Origin: CAYXUW01 sp964468375
GTDB taxonomy: Bacteria > Planctomycetota > Phycisphaerae > Sedimentisphaerales > Anaerobacaceae
DNA: 16,470 nt
Assembly (NCBI GenBank): GCA_964468375.1
Contig: CAYXUW010000052.1
Coordinates: 1-16,470, forward strand
Direction of reading: 5' to 3'
Shown here one piece after another: positions 15,192 to 16,470 of the stretch (its first letter is position 1; every line of letters begins with the position of its first letter). A program made the position numbers and the translations under genes. The notes beneath the pieces were generated by a model, which was not told the origin of the DNA, made no database searches, and saw only the letters and a list, made by a program, of their open reading frames with translations.

Positions 15192-16409
15192 TTATAAATC
15201 CTCCAACTTCAATTCTGAGGGGCCATAATCTTTTTTGAGCTGAGCCGTTCTCTCGCGACTCAATCGCAGCAGTGTTTCATAGTTGTGTGTAATACTATTA
15301 TGTTCGTCAACAACAGCTAATCTCTCGGTGCAACTGTAGCAGGGGTCAACCGCGGCAAGCGTAATCGTAACATCGGCAATATGCTCACCGATGCACGAAG
15401 CTTTGAACGAAGGGACATTGACATAACTCGGAGCTCTCATTTTATGGCGGACAGGTCTGTTGCCACCATCGCTGCGTACATAATGGAACGTCTCGCCTCT
15501 TGGAGCTTCAGCGTGGCCACATCCTTCACCCGGCGGTATCTCTTTGACCTCGGTAGTAATAGGGCCATCCGGAAGTTTATTTACCGCTTCTTTAATCATC
15601 TTAACAGATTCAAAGACCTCAAGAAGACGAACTACTGCTTTTGCGAATACGTCGCCTTCAGGCTGTGTAATTACATTCCAATCCAAATCGCCATAGGCCG
15701 CATAAGGGTCATCGCGTCTAACATCAATAGGAACGCCGCTGCCTCTGGCTGTCGGTCCTGTTACAGCGTATTTTATGGCGTCTTCATTGCTCAGTACCCC
15801 TACTCCCTTTAGCCGGGCGTGTAAAATCGGGTCGTCAAGAACCGCCTTGGTAAGCATTTCTGTTTTCTTTTGGATTTTACCCATCTCTTTAATTATCTTG
15901 GGCTTGAGCTCATTAGGGATATCCTCACGACAGCCACCAACCTTGACATTTCCGTAGTTATTTCTGTTGCCAGTAATTTCCTCAAGCAAATCAAGGACCG
16001 GTTCACGATATTTCCACGCCCACATAAAGACCGTGTCATAACCAATGAAGTGTCCTGCCAAGCCCACCCAGAGAATATGGCTGTGAATTCGTTCAAGCTC
16101 GTTAATGATTACACGTATATACTGCGCCCGTTCGGGAGGTGTTACACCGGCAATATTTTCGACAGCATTAATGTAAGCTATTGGATGCGAAGCCGAGCAA
16201 ATTCCGCAAATACGTGAAACTAAAAACGGCACCTGGTCAAATTGCAAAGTTTCACTGATTCCCTCCATGCCGCGATGATTGTAGGATATTCTCACGTCAA
16301 TATCAGTTACGATTTCACCGTCGACAGTGAGCTGGTAGAATTCCATCTCCTCCTGTAACGGATGAAAAGGACCAACCGCAAGAACCGGTTTTTTTAACGT
16401 TTTTTTCAT
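15192..16409 (-). CDS. group 4 [NiFe] hydrogenase large subunit (NuoD/MbhL/EchE/HycE-like)
   Basis: A 405-residue catalytic subunit. The NiFe site ligands are all present: RICGIC (Cys68, Cys71) near the N-terminus and DPCYSC (Cys357, Cys360) near the C-terminus. The NuoD-like middle has ELERIHSHILWVGLAGHFIG (104-123). Because both CxxC motifs are kept, it should be a genuine hydrogenase and not an Mbs/Mbx sulfane reductase or a complex I 49-kDa subunit. After DPCYSCTER a 42-residue tail (364-405) remains; the family's maturation protease cuts after that Arg/His position. The cognate protease is the last gene of the operon. The ATG overlaps the stop of the preceding NuoC-like gene (ATGA). The neighbouring Mrp genes point to an Mrp-linked membrane-bound, ferredoxin-dependent enzyme; the direction in vivo is inferred as H2 evolution. 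Confidence 0.95.
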   Translation of the reverse strand: MKKTLKKPVLAVGPFHPLQEEMEFYQLTVDGEIVTDIDVRISYNHRGMEGISETLQFDQVPFLVSRICGICSASHPIAYINAVENIAGVTPPERAQYIRVIINELERIHSHILWVGLAGHFIGYDTVFMWAWKYREPVLDLLEEITGNRNNYGNVKVGGCREDIPNELKPKIIKEMGKIQKKTEMLTKAVLDDPILHARLKGVGVLSNEDAIKYAVTGPTARGSGVPIDVRRDDPYAAYGDLDWNVITQPEGDVFAKAVVRLLEVFESVKMIKEAVNKLPDGPITTEVKEIPPGEGCGHAEAPRGETFHYVRSDGGNRPVRHKMRAPSYVNVPSFKASCIGEHIADVTITLAAVDPCYSCTERLAVVDEHNSITHNYETLLRLSRERTAQLKKDYGPSELKLEDL

Positions 16410-16470
16410 TTCTTCACTTCTTTCCTCAACGGATAAACACCCTCAGGCCAGTCATCGGCCAATATCAATC
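16406..16470 (-). CDS. NuoC-like 30 kDa subunit of the hydrogenase, C-terminal end only (partial)
   Basis: The frame entering from the right edge ends with DDWPEGVYPLRKE, then VKK and a TGA that overlaps the large-subunit ATG. The WPEGVYPLRK phrase is the characteristic C-terminal motif of the complex I 30-kDa subunit and its hydrogenase counterparts (MbhK, EchD, the N-terminal part of HycE). In complex I this subunit packs against the 49-kDa subunit, matching its position directly before the large subunit. Only 21 residues are in the window. Confidence 0.8.
   Translation of the reverse strand, partial: LILADDWPEGVYPLRKEVKK

Overview
The window looks like a chromosomal segment of an anaerobic or fermentative bacterium, most likely a planctomycete of the Phycisphaerae/Sedimentisphaerales type. 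This assignment is an inference. It rests on the small lipoproteins with charged coiled coils, an intergenic element whose antisense translation (NKPN / KQTQ signatures) I remember from planctomycete genomes, frequent TTG/GTG starts, and a ferredoxin-type group 4 [NiFe] hydrogenase. No rRNA, tRNA, CRISPR array, transposase or integrase was recognised.

Layout, left to right. (1) 1-671: the tail of an upstream gene and a small coiled-coil lipoprotein on the + strand. (2) 672-1565: a long non-coding stretch with short repeats and hairpins, including a probable dispersed element. (3) 1566-5286: a visibly AT-richer + strand island with a DUF4365-like PD-(D/E)XK nuclease-fold protein, an 872-residue lipoprotein built on ten copies of a 49-residue repeat with a C-terminal two-helix membrane module, and a 29-codon ORF that looks like a truncated gene at the island's right edge. 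(4) 5283-8103: a DegT/DnrJ/EryC1/StrS-type aminotransferase (- strand) and, divergently, a complete YifB/ComM-type AAA+ ATPase (+ strand). (5) 8161-16470: one long - strand operon for an energy-converting membrane-bound hydrogenase, entered at the right edge of the window and ending with its own maturation protease.

The hydrogenase operon in transcription order is: NuoC-like 30 kDa subunit (3' end only), NiFe large subunit, HyfB/NuoL/MrpA-like antiporter subunit, MbhD+MbhE-like subunit (equivalent to the MrpA C-terminus), MrpB, MrpC, MrpD, MrpE, MrpF, MrpG, a two-cluster 4Fe-4S subunit, and an M52-family protease. Genes overlap or are separated by at most about 31 bp, so they are almost certainly co-transcribed. 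The proposed role is electron transfer from reduced ferredoxin through the 4Fe-4S subunit to the NiFe site for H2 formation (or the reverse), coupled to H+/Na+ movement by two antiporter-type subunits plus a full Mrp set. The large subunit keeps both nickel-binding CxxC motifs and a 42-residue C-terminal extension, which fits the adjacent protease. The small (NuoB-like) and NuoH-like subunits are not in the window and are expected further upstream.

The items most worth a second look are the hydrogenase with a complete, canonically ordered Mrp module and two antiporter subunits, and the repeat lipoprotein with a periodic cysteine ladder and channel-like C-terminus.
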